Shown: positions 46,805-59,383, numbered from the stretch's first letter. The stretch: 64,000 nucleotides of DNA from Euryodendron excelsum (GCA_033060915.1 CM065378.1:4783501-4847500), one strand, 5' to 3'. Notes: a model not told the origin generated them from the letters alone. Numbers and translations are program-made.

Positions 46805-47083
46805 AATATTTAAGGTACTGCAACTTGGAAGCTCTCAAGGATAAAGCAAAGCAAAGCAAATAAAGCAAGCAAAACAAGAAGAAAACAAGGTAGGCTCTCG
46901 CTTTATGTTTATGTACTTTCCCCCTCTCTTCTTCCTCCTAACCCACTTGGATTTTCTTCTATTTTAATCCCCTATATTCTTTCCCCCTTTCTTGGATGCT
47001 TGAAACAAGGGTTTCCTTGATTCATGTGTAGGAAGGATGATTGAAAGTCACCGTGTCAAGAGCTTTCTTCTACTTCAACCTTA
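46805..47083 (+). repeat. 279-bp direct duplication, right copy
   Basis: Counterpart of 45422-45700; the giant LTR continues from here. Confidence 0.9.
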
Positions 47084-50000
47084 GACCATGTGGATTTGAC
47101 CCTCTTGATTATGTGGTAAAGCCAACATTATATGTTCATGACCCTATTTGTATTATGTATATCAGATTCATTCATCCCTTCAAAGTTGTTTTCAAAAATT
47201 ATTTTCAAAATTTGCATCAAAATTTTCTTTCAAACTTGCATTCAAAATCTTGTTTTCAAAATCACACTCCTAGAGTGATTCTAGTCATTCCATGGTTAGG
47301 ATTGCTTTAAGAAAGTGTTATATTCATTGTGACCATCAATGTCCATATTTTGGGTGCAAACCTTAAATTGTTTTTATCAAAACCACAATCTTAAGATGAT
47401 TCTAGCCATTCCATGGTTAGTGTTATTTAAGGAAAGTTTGATATTCAATGAGATCATATTGGTCCATATTTTAACTCCATGTTGTTTTCAAAACCACCAA
47501 CTTAGAATGGTTCTAATCTCTTCATGGTTAGAATTGTTTTAGGAACGTGAGACATTCAAAAGATTTTAAAAGTCCATGTTCAAACTCTTTTCTAAATTGC
47601 TTTTTAAATTCCTTCCCAAAAACTCTCTTCAAGCCCCTTTTCAAATTCGCTTTTCGAAACATTTTCTAAAAACTCTCTTCAAATAGTTACTTTCTAAAAA
47701 CTCTTTTCAACTTCCTTCAAAAAATTCACCTTCTAAAAACTCTCTAAATTTCCTTTCCAGAAATTCTTTTCAAAAGATCTTCTTTCCAAAAACTCTTTTT
47801 CTTGGAGTCCAAGTCAAGTCCTAGATTTTATGGTTAGAAAACCCTAATTTTCTTTCCCAAAAGCATGACTTCCTATTTTGCTTCAAATCATAAGTTTCCT
47901 AAACCTCTTTTCTACACCAAAATCATAGTTTTTCAAATCCAAGATTTCTAAAATTCAACCTTTCTAATTCTATATTAAATCCAATCTTTTAAATTAGAAA
48001 ACTAGATCAAATCTTTCAACTTAGGTAATTAGATCAAGTCCTTCAATTTTAGAAACCAAATCAAATTGTCCTTTTTTCGAAATAAAATAAAATCATATCT
48101 TTTGGAAATAAAATCTAGATCATCTACTTTAGAAAGTAGAAATCAAATTTTTCCTAATTCGAACATTTCTTAAAACCAACTCTTTCCAAATTTTAAACTT
48201 TCCACATTCAAAACTTTCCAAAACTCAAAACTTTCCTAAGTTCAAACTTTCTAAATTCTATGACTTTCCTAAAATGAAACTTTTCTAAAATCAAAACTTT
48301 CCTAATTTGGTACTTTCTTAAAATGAAACTTTCTTATTTTGAAACTTTCCTAACTCGAAAATTTCCAAATCCAATCTTTCTAAAACCTTAAGTTTTCTAA
48401 ACTCCTTCAAATCAAATAATTAAGTATTTTCTAAATCAAATTAAATCTCTTTTCAAATCTTCCTTAAATCCAACTTTCTTAATTTGAACCTTTCCTAAAT
48501 CCAACTTTCTAAAATCGAACTTCTCAAATCTAAATCAAATCCTTTCTAACTCAACTACATGTTCCAAACTTAGGTTACTTAAACCCTAGGAGGTCTAAAC
48601 CCTAGTTCAACCCTAATCCTAAGGTAGGAAGCTTCGATTCTTTTCTAAAACTCCTTTCTAAACCAAGATGGTTTTCAAACTCCGATTCAAGTCCAAAATA
48701 TTTTCAAAACTTAAATCCATCTTTTCCAAATTAAGTCCAAATTTTCTTTCAAAGGTCAAACCCCTTTTTCAAGTCTAAGTTCAATTTCAAATCAAATCTC
48801 GATTTCATATCTTCTATTTTAAGTTAAAATCAATTTCTTTTCAAATCAAATTCTTTTCTAATAAAATCTTTTTAAATTAAACTTTCCAAAAACCTAAAAG
48901 TGTTTATTTTCAATCAAACTTTTGTTTGAATTACGATTAACCTGATTTCTAAAAAGGAATACGTAAGCAACAGTCATAGGTATGGTAATAACTGATCGCT
49001 CCTGTCGCGCCCCGATTTTTGGGTGTCCAAGGTCCTTTCGGCTCGGAGACCCAAAAGCACGGAACTCTGTCACTAGAACTCATCCTCCTAGAAAGACAAG
49101 TGCGACCAGGTTTGAATTGAAATTGGTTTGACTAAGGGCTTTTCAAAAAAATAGGAGTCGCCACCTAACTTGATTAAGGTGAGTTAGGGCACCTAAAACT
49201 AAGTGTTAATCCGAAGATTAAACTTAGGATTTTTTCGAAAAGGTTTTGAAAACTGCCTCAAGAGAGGGTTTTTTAAAAAATAGGTTGTTTGGCAACCTTT
49301 GAAAAGATTTAAGCTTTTTTGGAAAATAACTCCATTTTGGTCATTTGAAAACAGAAATCTATGGTTTGGGGGTTGGTTACGTGTAGGAAAAATATCCTAA
49401 GATCATCACCCTACCCTTTCGGTACCTACATGTCTAATCACCCTTTGTTCACTCACTAGAATAACCGGTTACCATTGTCCAGTTAATATCCACTTTAGAA
49501 TTTTGAAAACGGTGTTTGATCATTATTTTTCGGATGGATGATGCATGATGCAAGTTTTTGGAAGAAGTTTGAAAATAATGGGGGTTTTGAAAGAGTTATG
49601 AATAGAAACTTCGAATTGATTGGAATTTTTGAAAAATGGATTGGAGTTGAAATAAAAGTTATGACCGCACCATTTTAGGTTACCTACGTATCTTATTTGG
49701 CGAGAATCAGGTCGTTCGTAGTTCGGGCAAGAGCCCGATGGAAAATAGGCGCGTTAGGGCCTTTGGAAAGTTTAAAGACACTTTGAGGTCTTTGGAAAAG
49801 TTGAAGACGCTTTGTGGTCTTAAAAGGTTTGACTTGGAATGGGATAGCAGAGTGTTTTGAAAATGTTTTTGGATCAAATCAAGGGATTTTTGGTAAATGC
49901 TTTAGAGTAACTCAAGAGAGTTTGAGAGTGTTTTTGAAGTCTTGTTTTAAAAACCTTGTAGGTATGACTTTGGAATGTTTTGATAAATTAGATTTTGGAA

Positions 50001-50289
50001 GTGGTTTTCGAAAATGGCTAAAGGTTTGGAATCCCAATATGGACAACCTTGGAGGTTGTTCTTGATGTGTCACCTTCCTTTGGGGTCCCTAACCATAAGA
50101 GTGTTAGGTATACCTTAGGGTCATGAGTTCTTGAAAGCATTTCTAAATATAGAGTGTAGGAGTATTTGGAAAGGTTGTGGTGTTGGCTTTTTGAAATCTC
50201 AAGAGAGTGAGAGGTTTTAGAAAAATGTGTAATGGGTATAGTTTAAAATTGAAAGAACATTTAAAAAGGGTTCATGAGTTAAAACCTTG

Positions 50290-50625
50290 AAGCATACTAA
50301 CCTAAGTTGGATTGGTCTAAGGTTAGGGGTGACCTAAGGCTAACTAACTAGGGTTAAGTTAACCTAGGGTTAAGGTGACCTAGGCTTAACTAACTTGGAT
50401 TAGGTTAACCTAGGGTCAAGGTAACCTAGGGTTAACTAACTTGGTTTGGTTTAACCTAGGGTTGGTCCACTAGGGTCAAGTTAACCTAGGGTTGGGTAAC
50501 TAGGGTCAAGTTAACCTAGGGTTTAGTAAATTAGGGTCAAGTTAACCTAGAGTTTGGTAACTAGGGTCAAGTTAACCTAGGGTTTGGTCAACTAGGGTCA
50601 AGTTAACCTAGGGTTGGATTGGAAA
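50290..50625. repeat. 30-31-bp minisatellite in LTR copy 5
   Basis: TAGGGTCAAGTTAACCTAGG starts at 50471, 50501, 50532, 50562 and 50593, with older, diverged units to the left. Each unit joins the palindromes GTTAAC and CCTAGG. It is absent from the other copies. Confidence 0.87.
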
Positions 50626-51872
50626 AAGGTTTTGAAAGTTGGTTTGATGCACTTTTGGAAAGAGCTTTGAAAAACAAAACATTTTATGCAATGGACTTTA
50701 GTGGACAACCTTTTTAAAGATCATTTCCATGAAAATTTTGACTCTAGGCAAGAGTATGGTTTATATGGTTGGTGTTCGGAGACCATTTCAAGAAAAGGCT
50801 CTTTATGGTCATTATAACCATAATCTTGACAAGAGTATAAGGGGCCCAAAAATTAATATGGTGATGATAACCTTTTAAGGCACCATTTTTAATGCAAAGA
50901 TGGAGGGAATGAGTTTTTGATAACCATTTTTTGAAAAGAGTTTTGAGAACCATTTTTATGGGAGGCCATTCCATCAAGAGAGGGTTCCTATGGCCAAATA
51001 AAAGGGAAACCCCTCAAGAGAGGATTCATGGGGCCATTCCAATCACTAAACTTGAGAGAATGGAAGCCTTGAAAATGAGAGAGCTAGAAAACAATTCTTA
51101 TGCAAGTGAAAATGCAATGACGCTAAAATGAGAGTTAGGGGGTTAGTGGGGGACCTTCTAAGGCATGGTTTCTAAGGTCTCATCTTAAGCTTTAAGGAGC
51201 CAACTCTTGAAACAATTTTTGAAAGAAATATAGAGCTTGGAAATGACATAGAGTTTAAGAGTAATGTAAGCATTATAGAACATGACAATAAGCATAAAAA
51301 TGAAGCCAAGCACACAAAACATGATCAAAATAGTAATATGCAAGGGGTCATGATCACATACAAGGCTTTTAGGCTACACCACATAAACAAGGGGCTCCTA
51401 GGCCATACCATCTCAAAGTAGGCTAGTGAGAGGTCCCCCTACACGGTGGCTCTCACTTGCTTTCCTTTAGGCATGATCTAAGAGCCCTCTTGGCTTAAGC
51501 ATGCAAGAATAGGGGGTTGTAGATGGGGATTAAAATAGAGAATAGCCTAAGTAGGCTAGGAGGGAGAAGAGAAGAGTGGGAGAAAACACAAATGTAAAAG
51601 GGATACCACATTTTGCCTTCAACACACTTGTAGTCTTCAATGGATGTCTTGATTGGAGCTTGAATGACCTCAAGAAGGCTTAGAGGGCTAGTAGGGAGTG
51701 TTTAGTGGTGTATAAGGCTAAGTAAGCGAAGTGTATCGCCTTTAGGGTGGTGAAATCTAGCCTAAGTGTTGAAGGAGTGGAATATATGTAAAGATTTGAG
51801 TTTCTGGAGCAGTTTCAGCAGAGCTTCGCATCAATTTCGGAAATAAAATATGCAAGGGGGGGTGGGGTTTAG

Positions 51873-51970
51873 TATTTATAGGCAATCTGTAACAGACTTG
51901 GCACATGTGCTATATGCGCCTGGCCAAAATTTGACCTGGCGTATGTAGGACATGCGCAGGTACTGTTCCA
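51873..51970 (-). promoter_or_regulatory. Core promoter of LTR copy 5
   Basis: TATAAATA on the minus strand (51880-51873). Upstream (51900-51970) two palindromes occur with new sequence: CCTGCGCATGT / ACATACGCCAGG and GGCGCATAT / ACATGTGCC. They occupy the place of the GGCGCC palindromes of the other copies. Confidence 0.6.
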
Positions 51971-54547
51971 TTGTCAGAATAACACGTGGCACCCTGTGTA
52001 CTGGTTAAATCTAGATTGTTGATCAAAATTTGGTTGATCTGATCAAAATTTGAGCACATATAGCATAGGCTCCATCATCGAGAAGGTTCGTCCAAACTTT
52101 GCCTTGATAATTGAGCCAACCAGGAATGTTTCGGGGGAATTGGTTGCACCCACGGTGCTCTCTTAGGGTTTCTCGTGAATTTTCATGTTTTCAGAAAGTT
52201 TGAATTGTGTTCGGAAGCATGGGATATCGTCTCAGAAAGCGTGCATAAAAGGACACTTTTGCGGAGCATCTGTGATACGTTCCGAGGGTGTTCGAAAGTG
52301 ATTGTTTTCATGTTATGTGATCGAGGCCTTCGCGAAGCACTCTTTTCGATCGGGCTGTACCGATGGAAAGTACTCTGGAAATACTTTCGAAAATTTCCAG
52401 ATTTATGCATTTCTCAAGTCGTTTGACGGTGCATTCTGATCAGGGAATTGAGGAAAAAGTCAGCCTTGGTAGAGCATCTGCGAGACGCTCCAGGGGTTGC
52501 TAAAAGTTGTAGTTTTCGCACCGTACGATGGAGGGCTTCAGGAAGCGATCTATCCGGTCGAGCTGTATCGATGGAAAAATCTATGAACAAGCTTTCGAGA
52601 ATTCCCTGTTTTACACATTTCTCAAGTCAGTTGACAATGTGTTATAACCAGGGAATCGAGAGAAAAGACAATTTAGGCAGAGCGTCTGCGAGACGCTCCA
52701 GGAAACTTTTATCGAGTTGTGAGCGTTTAATGTCATAGGGTCCTCTTCGGGTTAAACAAGGGTGTATGGTGGAACCCTGTGTTTGAAATCCCAAGACCGA
52801 TGCTGTTTCGAGGCATGTTTGGATTGTTAGGGGCAAAATGGTCATTTTGGCCAAGATTGGCCGGAAATGATTAGGAATGGTTTGGTGTGTTGTGTTAAGC
52901 ATGTAGGGTTATTCAGGGATGGTTTTGGGAGAGTCTTTTACCGTTCGATGGGGTTTGTGCAGTGCTGAGATGTTTAGAGGCAAAACGGTCATTTTGACTG
53001 GATTGAGCCGGAATAGGGCCGGAATTGGACCGAATGGTGTGCGGGGGACGCCTAATGGTTTAACAACATTTTGGAGTGATGGAATTATTGTTTTGATAGA
53101 TTTTAAACTTTTTCAAAACGTGCCTGGAGGTCTAAGGGCCGGTCGGGTCATTTTTCACTAAGTTAGGCTAGCAGGCGCCGGTGTTGACTTAGGTGTTTGC
53201 TCCTGTGACCGCTCAGTCTCGGAAAACTACCTGTGCGGTGTTGCTCTCTAAAAACGCCCGATTTTAGAGAGCTACCTGTAGGGGTGATGTTGGTCTCTAA
53301 AAACACCTAATCTCGGAGAACTACCAAATGACGGACATTCTACATTGGCGGGCTAGCGGGCACCAGAAGTGAACCGTCTGAAATTTGATGAAGTGTTGGT
53401 CCCCGAGATTGCCCGATCCCGATAAGTTACCTAGATGGCGTTGGTTTCTAGGACCGCCTAGTCCGGAAAGCTGCCTGGAATAATGGTGCTTATGGCTCCA
53501 ACGGGTCCTTGTGGGCCCGAGAAGCGACCAATTGATTGGATTGGAGATCGAATGGCTTATCTTGAGCTTGCATGTGCTAAGGTGTTTGAAAGCTAGACCC
53601 GGTCGAGCAGAGAGTGCCGAGCGGGCAAAAATAGAGTGCTTACAGTTCCCTAAGAGGGTGAAACTTAACTGCAAGTGCACGGTCGCGATGTAGTAATAAT
53701 TTCTCATAAGTACGAGGTCGATCCCATAGGAATGATGGTTTACGTAAATAGGAAAACTTACCGTGGATCAAAAATATTAGGAAAAACACTCCAATAAACA
53801 AAAATCTGATTTTAGGTTGAGAAAATATTTGTTATCTAATTTAACGAAGAAATAAAAAGTCCCGAAATCAATCGTTCCAACCAATTGCGTCTCTTGGAGT
53901 TCCGTAGGAGATAATTTAATAACTTAAATCTTTCGACTACGTCGTGAGTCTCGAATTTGGAAGATTTAGCGATAACAACAAGTGTTCTTCAAAACTTCAA
54001 CTTCTAAAATAAATCGGGTTGTTAGAATCAAGGACGAGTACCATCGATTCGTGCATCGCATATACTGAATATAGACTCATGCATAAATGTTACCGAACAT
54101 CGATTCGCACAGTGCATATACTAAATATAGATTCACACATAAACGTTATCGAACATAATCAAACGTCCAGGTTTTCGAAAATTTCTAAAACGAAGAAGAA
54201 GAAAGAAGAAAGAAAAATTTAACTTTGAAACCCAAAATCTTACCTCATTTGTTCATCCATGATTTTCAATTAATCTTCACAATTGATCCCAAGATGAAAT
54301 CTAGCTACTCATCATAATCATAGATATGCAAAGTTATATGTAAATTTATTGAAAGATTGAGTAATCTGATTACAGGAATTGAAAACTAAAAGAAAATTAT
54401 GAATAAACTACTCCAATCTACTCCTAAAACCTTAGAAAAACGTCAACCCTAGCAATCCCCCAACAATAACAATAATCCCAACTTATATAGGCAGCAGAAA
54501 TAATAGGAAACCCCGCCGCACCATTCGAACAGCCTTCGCCAAAAACT

Positions 54548-55722
54548 TGATCGCTCCCTAAAAGGGTGAAACTTAACTGCAAGTGCACGGCCGCAATGTA
54601 GTAATAATTTCTCGAAAATACGAAGTTAATTTTTCAGGGAAGATGGTTTGCGCAAATAGGAAAACTTACCGTGGATAAAAAATATTGTGAAAAACACTCC
54701 AATAAACAAAAATCTGATTTTAGGTTGAGAAAAGATTTGTTATCTAATTTAACTAATAAATAAAAAGTCCCAGAATCAATCGTTCCAACCAATTGCGTCT
54801 TTTAGAGTTCCGAAGGAGAAAATTTAATAACTTAAATTCTTCGACTACGTCGCGAGTCTCAGATTTGGAAGATTTAGCGATAACAAAAAATGTTCTTCAA
54901 AACTTCAACTACTAGAATAAATCGGGTTGTTAGAATCAAGGTCGAGTACCATCGATTCGTGCAGCGCATATACTGAATATAAACTCACGCATAAACGTTA
55001 CCGAACATCGATTCACACAGCGCATATACTGAATATAGATTCACGCATAAACGTTACCGAACATAATCAAACGTCCAAGTTTTCGAAGTTTTAGAACGAA
55101 GAAGAAGAAAGAAGAGAGAAAAATTTAACTTTGAAACCCAAAATCTTACCTCCTTTGTTCATCCATGATCTTCAATTAATCTTCACAAGTGATCTCAAGA
55201 TAAAATCTAGCTACTCATCATAATCATAGATATGCAAAGTTGTATGTAAATTTATTGAAAGACTGAGTAATTTGATTACAGGAATTGAAAACTGAATGAA
55301 AACTATGAATAAACTACTCTAATCTACTCCTAAAACCTTAGAAAAACGTCAACCCTAGTAATCTCCCAATAATAACAACAATCCCAGCTTATATAGGTAG
55401 CAGAAATAACAGGAAAACTCGCCGCACCGTTCGAACGGCCTTCGAACGGACTCCAAACACCAAATTAACTGTTCGAACTCACTTCAGACACTACTATTCA
55501 CCATTCGAACTGTACTATTCACCGTTTGAACTCACTTTAGACGCACTTCAGACGCCTTTTCCAATTTAGCGCGAATTTCTCTTTTTTAAGCCCAGATTCC
55601 TGAAAACAAACATAAAACTAAGTTAGTAATGAATTAAGACTAAAACAACATAATTAAACATATTCTAGAGCTAACAAATAACTAATTAAAGCCTGTAGGT
55701 GGTACTTTTAGAGTTCAATCCA
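54548..55722 (-). repeat. Complete LTR (1175 bp) of the collapsed Athila-like element
   Basis: TG...CA ends; about 900 bp are repeated at 53645-54536 (same GAATTGAAAACTAAA, CATCGATTCG and GCAAGTGCACGG blocks). It contains two short repeats with CGATTCNNNCAGCGCATATAC. Confidence 0.75.
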
Positions 55723-56601
55723 TAACATTTTTCAATTTTCTACTTCCACAACCCTTTTCAAACTTTCAATTCCATGATCTATTTCAAGTTTTTAATTCTA
55801 AAATCTATTTTCAAATTTCCAATTCCAATTTCTAAAACCTTCTTTCCACTTTCAAAATCAAATCTTCCTTTCAAATCTATTTTCAAAATCAAATATTTCT
55901 TTTTAAATCTATTGCAAAGTCAAATCTTTCTTTTCAAATCTATTTTTAAAATTAAATTCTTTTCTTGCACTTACATGTCATGCATCATATAATTCTTTTC
56001 TAAAGTGGATAGTTTTAGACATTTATTAATCAAAAATTCCGAATGAGTGAATCTAAGGTGAATAGACATGTAGATACTGCAAGGGCGGGGTAGGGTGATG
56101 GCCTAGTGCGTCTTTCCTATATGTTTCCAACCTCCAAACTGAGAATCACTGTTTTCAAAGACCAAATTAAGTTATTTTAAAAAAGGGTTTAAATATTTTC
56201 AGAGGTTGCCAAACAATCTATTTTCTTAAAAACTCTCTTGAGAAAGTTTTCAAAACCTTTTCAAAAACCTTAAGTGTAATCTTCGAATTGTGCTTAGTTT
56301 TAGGTGACCTAACTCACCTTAATCAAGTTAGGTGGTGACTCCAATATTTTTCCAAAAGCCCTTAATCAAATTAATTTTTAATTCAAACCTAGTCGTACTC
56401 GTCCTTCTAGGATGATGGGTTCTAACGAGAGAGTATTGTGTTTTTTCTACTTGTGTGTATTTTTCTAGAGTGCGAAAAATCGGGGCACGACATTAACCGA
56501 TGTGGGGCATCCTTGATAACGAGCCGTCACTCATTGGGCTAACGTTATCTAAATTTGCGCGCACATGTGGGTAAAACTTTCATTGCATTAAGGCATTCAT
56601 G

Positions 56602-56622
56602 ATATATATATATATATATATA
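56602..56622. repeat. (AT)n microsatellite
   Basis: About ten AT units in the right part of the Tekay-like LTR. Confidence 0.9.
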
Positions 56623-57166
56623 TTGATCATTTATACCTAGGTGTGCATTGTGGTGCCTCTTTATCATTCTTTATAAATTTGATTATCTACCGTAAGCACG
56701 TTGACTTTTAGCTCACCCCTACACAGACCTTGTTGACAGGTGAGCTAAAGATGGAGTTCGATTCACTGTAGTCCTAGTCATCGCCGCGATGGCGTCCATG
56801 TTGGTGTCAGGAGTGTCGAGTCTTGGGAGCGAGTTTTGACTGCTTTTCTTCTATTTCTTGCCCATTGTTGTATGAGACATTGGGTCTTGATTTTATATAA
56901 TGCTTTATGTCATTTGTAATATTTTTCCTGTATCGTACGGTATGGATGCTTAGTTCATGTATATATATATCTGTTTAGTCAATTTGTAGTTTACCTTTTG
57001 GTGTATGGTAATGTGTTGTTTGCAGGCACAGTGGCATGTGCGATCATGCCTTACCTAATGTGACATTAATGATGTCTAATTGGGTTGCGGGTGTGACATG
57101 TTAACCATAGGAAAACATAAAAATAATCTTTTTTTTAATTTTTTGCATATTTTTTTAAAGCCCGTT

Positions 57167-57182
57167 CCAGATAACGGCGCCA
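57167..57182 (-). promoter_or_regulatory. Primer binding site, tRNA-Asp type
   Basis: The minus strand reads TGGCGCCGTTATCTGG a few bases after the LTR end at 57190. Athila/Tat elements use TGGCGCCGTTGCCGGGG, so the first ten bases match. This marks the orientation of the element. Confidence 0.72.
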
Positions 57183-57189
57183 AAATACT

Positions 57190-58458
57190 TGACTACACCT
57201 AAAATATAGCAATCTATTAACACCCAAGTGTAGGTACGACGAAGTAGTAAATAAAATCTGATAAGACCGGAGTCAATCCACAGGGAACGGATAACAAAAT
57301 ATGCAAAATTAAGTGCTAAAATTCACCCACAAAAGATTAGATACCCACTAAGTCAAGCTAAACACCATAGTGTTGTAATGGTTTCAGTTGGAGCCTAAGC
57401 TAACCGGCTTGAATTTCACCTTCAATAGTACCGATGAAAATTGGACAATTGCGCAGAAAATGGTAACCAAAGAAAAATAGTTTGTTTTTGGGACATTGAT
57501 GATTGTTGACTTGACTTTAAAGTAAACTGAATAAAATGGTCTTGGACCCAATTGATCCGATCACCTGATTCACCCGAAATTTCAACGAAAGTTTTGTAAC
57601 TCAAACATTTAATTAAATTTAGAATAATAAAATTAAAGTCATAGATTTATACCATCGATTTGTGCAATAACTATACCAAATTAAAATTCGTCAATAGAAA
57701 TTACTAAACATAGTAAAAAATCTATATTTTCAAAAATATCTAGAATTTAATTACTAAGAATTAGAATATTCAAAAGATATATAATAAAAACTCAATGACC
57801 TTCGTTAAAATCCCAAGATACTTGAATGATCTTCACAATTGGTTCTAAGAATAAAATTAGTTACTCATATTATTAAAAAGGCTTGACTTGAAAAATATTT
57901 TCTAATAATATAAATTGTAACAAAATACAAAACTGGAAATGAAAACAAACTAATCACTAAAAAAATTTCCTATGCTAAATTCTCTCACTCAAACTTCTGC
58001 TCCCTACCGTAACTTCCTCTTTCAACCCTAGCTCCCTTTCTGCTTTCCAAAACTTCTTCTTTTTTAGACAAACTGAAAGAGTCTTTATTCCATTTTTTTT
58101 CTTCCTTTATGTCCCGATCTCACCTGCCTTCTTCTTTCCTTCTTTTTTCTTTCTTCATTTTCTTCTCTCTCTTTCATCCTTTTCTTCCTTTTTTTGGCTC
58201 TCTTTCGTCATTGGCTATCACCTATGTGACAACCACTTCTCCACTTTCATATATATATAATATACCATATTCATAACTTTCACACACATTCTGTATGTAT
58301 GCCATTTTTATTTTGCTCAGTTTTAGCTTTAAATTTGCACACAACACAAAAACGTAAAAAAAAACTAATTTTATATTCAAATAATAAATAATACATGCAT
58401 AATTACTAATAATAGCTTACAATTAGAGACTCTAATTGTACGTTTTAGAGTACAATCA
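57190..58458 (-). mobile_element. 5' LTR of an Athila/Tat-like element (1269 bp)
   Basis: On the minus strand it begins TGATTGTACTCTAAAACGT at 58458 and ends AGGTGTAGTCA at 57190, then the primer site. The beginning parallels TGGATTGAACTCTAAAAGT of the LTR at 54548-55722, so the two are related families. Its interior continues at 57189-57099 and 36620 leftward. It interrupts the second Harbinger copy, which resumes at 58459. The matching 3' LTR was not found. Confidence 0.7.
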
Positions 58459-59383
58459 TTTATTGATCATGTAAGGCCTTGAAAAATGTGAATAACATGT
58501 TGATTTTGGTCTATTGGTTTTTGGAGTGGTCTAAATTTTTCTATGTGCTACATATGCTACAACTTGAGATTAGTCTATTTGGGAAACAGATAAGTTGTTG
58601 CTTTGATGCTTAATGCCCAGTTTTTCTGGTGGATATAGGGACATGTAAAATAATTGCTTCTTGAGTGTGCTTTTGAGTGTGGCTCTGAAATTCTTTGAAA
58701 ACATTACGCAGAAAGTATCCATGGATTTAGATTGGTTTACATTCAAATCCAATGAAGAGATGTGGGCAGCTTAGGCTTTATCATTATAAAATAGGGTTCG
58801 TACTCAAGTTGATAGACTGGAGGAGGATATATATATACAATACATAGATGTTGATATATGTATACATATATAGACTAATAAAATAAGTTACCAATTCTGT
58901 TTTTTAATTCGTGACATAAAATATTAAAAAAATTTAAAGAGATCTATAATACTTCTTTGAATATGAAACATTATAACTTAGCCTTTAGCCTGCATCACCA
59001 TCTTCTGTGTATGTGTCTCTCTTTCCTCTGTAATGATGATAAGGTATTCTCTTGATGCATGAAAATTCTAATGAATTGTTGTAATTAATTACTATATTGC
59101 ATAATATGTTTTAATAGATAGATTCAATATAAGATGGGTATTATACCAATCTTTTGTTTGAAGAAACAAACCTTGACTATGACTTTAGTGTTGAATTTCG
59201 AATCAGGGTGGTCAATTTTCTCCTACCTCCCTTCAACTAGAATCCACCATAAAAAAACAATGAGGTGTTAACTTTACTAAATATAAAGACACTTTGATCA
59301 TATCCGCGTGGCTTAATATTTTCTTAGATTTAGTGCACAAGAATGAACAAATATAAAAGGCATATTGGCGTAGGGTGTGCAAG
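58459..59383 (+). pseudogene. Second Harbinger copy, 5' part with ORF1 exon 1
   Basis: Collinear with about 32103-33040 of the first Harbinger element: shared CAACTTGAGATTAGTCTATT, AAGTATCCATGGATTTAGAT, TGGGCAGCTTAGGCTTTAT blocks. It reaches GVNFTKY and the ISAWLNIFLDL codons of ORF1 exon 1, then is cut by LTR copy 6. Its left side is cut by the Athila-like LTR. An indel (AATGAACAAATATAAAAGG) distinguishes it from copy 1. Confidence 0.75.

Larger units (their letters stand above)
49004..53644 (-). mobile_element. Giant solo LTR, copy 5 (4.64 kb, reversed)
   Basis: On the minus strand it starts TGTAAGCACTCTATTTTTGC (at 53644) and ends ATCGGGGCGCGACA (at 49004). Flanks GCTCC (48999-49003) and GTTCC (53645-53649) differ at one base; the uninterrupted site reads GCTCCCTAAAAGG at 54552. 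TATAAATA lies at 51880-51873. This copy is the most diverged: the 29-, 45- and 80-bp arrays are absent or unreadable, and it gained a 30-bp minisatellite (50290-50625). Confidence 0.85.
48994..55722 (-). mobile_element. Collapsed Athila/Tat-like element in copy 4
   Basis: On the minus strand a complete LTR (55722-54548, 1175 bp, TGGATTGAAC...GGGAGCGATCA) is followed by AGTTTTTGGCG, the start of a tRNA-Asp-type primer site (TGGCGCC...). The sequence then jumps into a second, 5'-truncated LTR copy (54536 to 53645 and 49003-48994), so the entire interior is deleted. TAAC flanks the element (48990-48993, 55723-55726). The reversed giant LTR at 49004-53644 splits the second LTR copy. Confidence 0.72.
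38505..56492 (+). mobile_element. Giant solo LTR, copy 4, host of further insertions
   Basis: Starts TATAAGCACC (TA for TG) and ends CGGGGCACGACA, with a perfect duplication TTAAC (38500-38504, 56493-56497) that confirms both ends although they are 18 kb apart. Its own parts are 38505-39237, 44389-45700, 46805-48993 and 55727-56492, together about 4.7 kb after counting the 279-bp duplication once. TATAAATA lies at 45225-45232. Inserted in it are copy 3, a Sirevirus-like fragment and a collapsed Athila-like element. Confidence 0.85.
36621..57098 (+). mobile_element. Solo LTR, Tekay/Del-like (about 2.5 kb), interrupted
   Basis: Starts TGTGAGATCCTAATC and ends GCGGGTGTGACA; such TGTGA...GTGTGACA ends are typical of Tekay/Del chromoviruses. 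Flanks GGTTA (36616-36620) and TGTTA (57099-57103) agree at 4 of 5 bases. It is split by the giant LTR at 38505-56492; the two parts (36621-38504 and 56498-57098) add to about 2.49 kb. No coding domain adjoins it. Confidence 0.65.

Noticed and set aside
50290..50625. Telomere-like repeats (CCTAGGG, TTAGGGTC words)
   Set aside because: The period is 30-31 bp, not 7 bp, and it is confined to one LTR copy.
52175..53161. Several 80-96-codon plus-strand frames
   Set aside because: They are antisense to the upstream part of reversed LTR copy 5, where the sequence is less AT-rich and stops are rarer; no motif seen.
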